Shown here: positions 62,326 to 64,000 of the stretch, one piece after another | Position numbering within the stretch: the first letter of the stretch is position 1 | Layout: every line of letters starts with the position of its first letter | From: Xiphias gladius | Lineage: Eukaryota; Chordata; Actinopteri; Istiophoriformes; Xiphiidae | Direction of reading: 5' to 3' | DNA length: 64,000 nucleotides | NCBI RefSeq assembly: GCF_016859285.1 | Contig: NC_053418.1 | Span: 23,778,329-23,842,328, forward strand | Made by a program: the position numbers and the translations under genes | Notes under the pieces: generated by a model | The model's database searches: none | What the model saw: the letters and a program-made list of their open reading frames with translations, nothing else | What the model was told of the DNA's origin: nothing

Positions 62326-64000
62326 CCCTAGTAGCGACAAATAATAAAAAAAAATACATACTGTATACAGAGACCTTATATTGATGTGAAAGGACTCAAA
62401 AAGCTAGAAGATGCTTGTCAAATAAAGACATTTCTATGATAAGAAGCTGTGACAGAGCACAGTCTGAATCAGCCTGAATATTGCACACTTCCTCATTAGC
62501 CTGTAATGGAGATCAGTCCTCTTTTCTCCTATTACACCCGCTTCAGAGGAAATGGAGTTTCTTAGCGACACTCTGTTGCTCGGGTGCTGCCAGTCTCTTT
62601 GATGCCAGGGCCTAATGAGGCTTACATTATGCCACAGCTGGCAGAGGCCTGGTCTCAACACCGGATACTGACTCAGGAGGATCAGGGTTCTGCTGGAGGC
62701 TTGTCTTCCTTCCAGAGACCACTGTCCAGTCTGTTGCACTTTGTGTACCAACACCCACACACACACATCTGCCACTCTGCATGTAGTAAATTTATTCAAA
62801 CTGTACTATTAGCTATGATTTCAGTATTTCAGAGCATGAAACTTGGATCTATTGGTATCATCACCACCTATCCATCGAATGGAAACATGAACCTAACAAA
62901 AGATCTTAAGTAGCCTACTGATTCTTTAGTGAAAAATTGAAAAGAGCGTCCGCTCAGTGTCTTTGTATGTAACGTTATCAGTTAAATACATACTTGGGTG
63001 TTGAATAAATGACCTCAAAAAGGCACATACAACTACAGTACTCAGTTGACACTGTGTTGCAATAACCTAAAATCCGGGTCCTTGCGTTAAGCTATTATTT
63101 TTAGTGGTTTGGTACTTCTGCTGTCAGTTTACAAAGGTAGGATAGTGTTTCCTACGTGGCCAGTAAAACATATCATGTGTACCACTTTGAGTATCAGCTA
63201 ATGGAGCAATTCGGGAGGCTTATTTCCAGCCTTGGAGAGACAACCATACAGGATAACACACTTCTGATGCTCACACCCCCACACACACCTGGCCCATGTC
63301 CTGCTTATACATTTGCACGAACGTAAGAAAACACACGGGGCACATATACAGGCAGCAGTGACAGTGGGAAAAACTGGACACTGCTTTGCTAAGCAGGGTT
63401 GAACAGTAAAATGCAGCAGGTTGTTGTAACATTTTTTCCCCTATTTCTCTCCATGAATAAGATAATGTTGCTCCAAAGCCAACACTTCATTCCTGCTAGC
63501 AGGCACAAAACAACAGTTCAAATCTTTGGTGTCAGACGGAGGAAATTAGGTTTGCATGGGGGGGGGGTTAACAAAAAGGCATAAACAAACACGAAGAGAT
63601 TGCCACTACAATTACAGCTCTTGTTTCCCCGTGCAGAAAAATAAAACCTTACAGCAGGCGTTTAGCTGGAATGATAATCTTTGTTGCTGTTACGTAATAG
63701 ATTTTAGTTCCAAAGCTCTGTGCTCAAGCCATTTGAAATAATGGTATTGGATGTGTTTCAAATCATTTTATTGGGTCTCTAGTGAAGCCTGGCAATTTTG
63801 CTTTTAAGTGACTATTGCTTTTGAAATAGCTAATTGATTGCTATTAGCACAGAGTCGCTGTAGCTAATTGGAAGACTTTTAAACTGAAGGTACCAGAACC
63901 TTGTTGTTGATCCACTGCATTTCATGTAATAATTCAGAGAAACTGAAAATTGCTTTTATGGGTCTAATGAACTAGTGTTCACATTTGCAAGCCTTGGACA

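Larger units (their letters stand above)
42158..64000 (+). other. probable first ZDHHC8 intron, at least 21.8 kb, no exon recognised
   Basis: After the exon 1 donor I found no plus-strand piece encoding the expected next residues (CPWL, then FLFVLANFSMATFMDPG). No other vertebrate gene is recognisable on either strand. The interval is therefore most simply intronic. It holds a Tc1 relic, an L2-like LINE end, the second copy of the dispersed repeat, a CA microsatellite and long unique stretches. An unrecognised non-coding RNA gene cannot be excluded. Confidence 0.6.

Noticed and set aside
1-64000. Novel multi-gene defence, biosynthetic or mobile system
   Set aside because: All coding content fits four known vertebrate genes, and the remainder is intron, UTR and repeats. 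Nothing supports a new system.

Overview
This is vertebrate nuclear DNA, almost certainly from a ray-finned fish and probably a percomorph teleost. Every gene is split into small coding exons separated by GT-AG (and a few GC-AG) introns. The encoded proteins are vertebrate housekeeping proteins. The interspersed repeats (Tc1-like elements, a GTGTGTAGGATTTA-ended MITE, a GATTAATC-ended repeat, a GTTAGCATGCTAAC repeat) are types that I recognise from percomorph genomes. There are no bacterial operons, CRISPR arrays or phage genes, and I found no new multi-gene system.

Layout. 1-3.9 kb: gene-poor flank with a good CTCF-type motif. 3.9-22 kb: GOLGA3 (golgin-160), plus strand. I could rebuild 23 coding exons that keep frame throughout and give 1,537 residues. 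22-24.9 kb: ANKLE2 promoter and a non-coding first exon. 24.9-36.6 kb: ANKLE2 (LEM4), plus strand, 12 coding exons, 981 residues. 36.7-40.9 kb: PGAM5, minus strand, 6 coding exons, 300 residues, tail to tail with ANKLE2. 40.9-42.05 kb: divergent promoter interval with AT-rich hairpins and a CTCF-like motif. 42.05-42.16 kb: first coding exon of a ZDHHC8-type palmitoyltransferase, plus strand. 42.16-64 kb: no further exon recognised. It is most simply read as the start of a very long ZDHHC8 intron holding a Tc1 relic, an L2-like LINE tail, a second copy of a dispersed repeat, and microsatellites.

The GOLGA3, ANKLE2, PGAM5 order and orientations match human 12q24.33. ZDHHC8 is on human 22q11.21, so the window crosses a point where the fish and human arrangements differ. 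The genes do not form a pathway. GOLGA3 is a Golgi coiled-coil scaffold, ANKLE2 acts in nuclear envelope reassembly, PGAM5 is a mitochondrial Ser/Thr/His phosphatase, and ZDHHC8 is a membrane protein acyltransferase. The points most worth checking are a fish ANKLE2 without the human-type N-terminal membrane anchor, GC-AG and tandem-acceptor introns, convergent 3' ends about 80 bp apart, uORFs, the hairpins, and the large ZDHHC8 intron.
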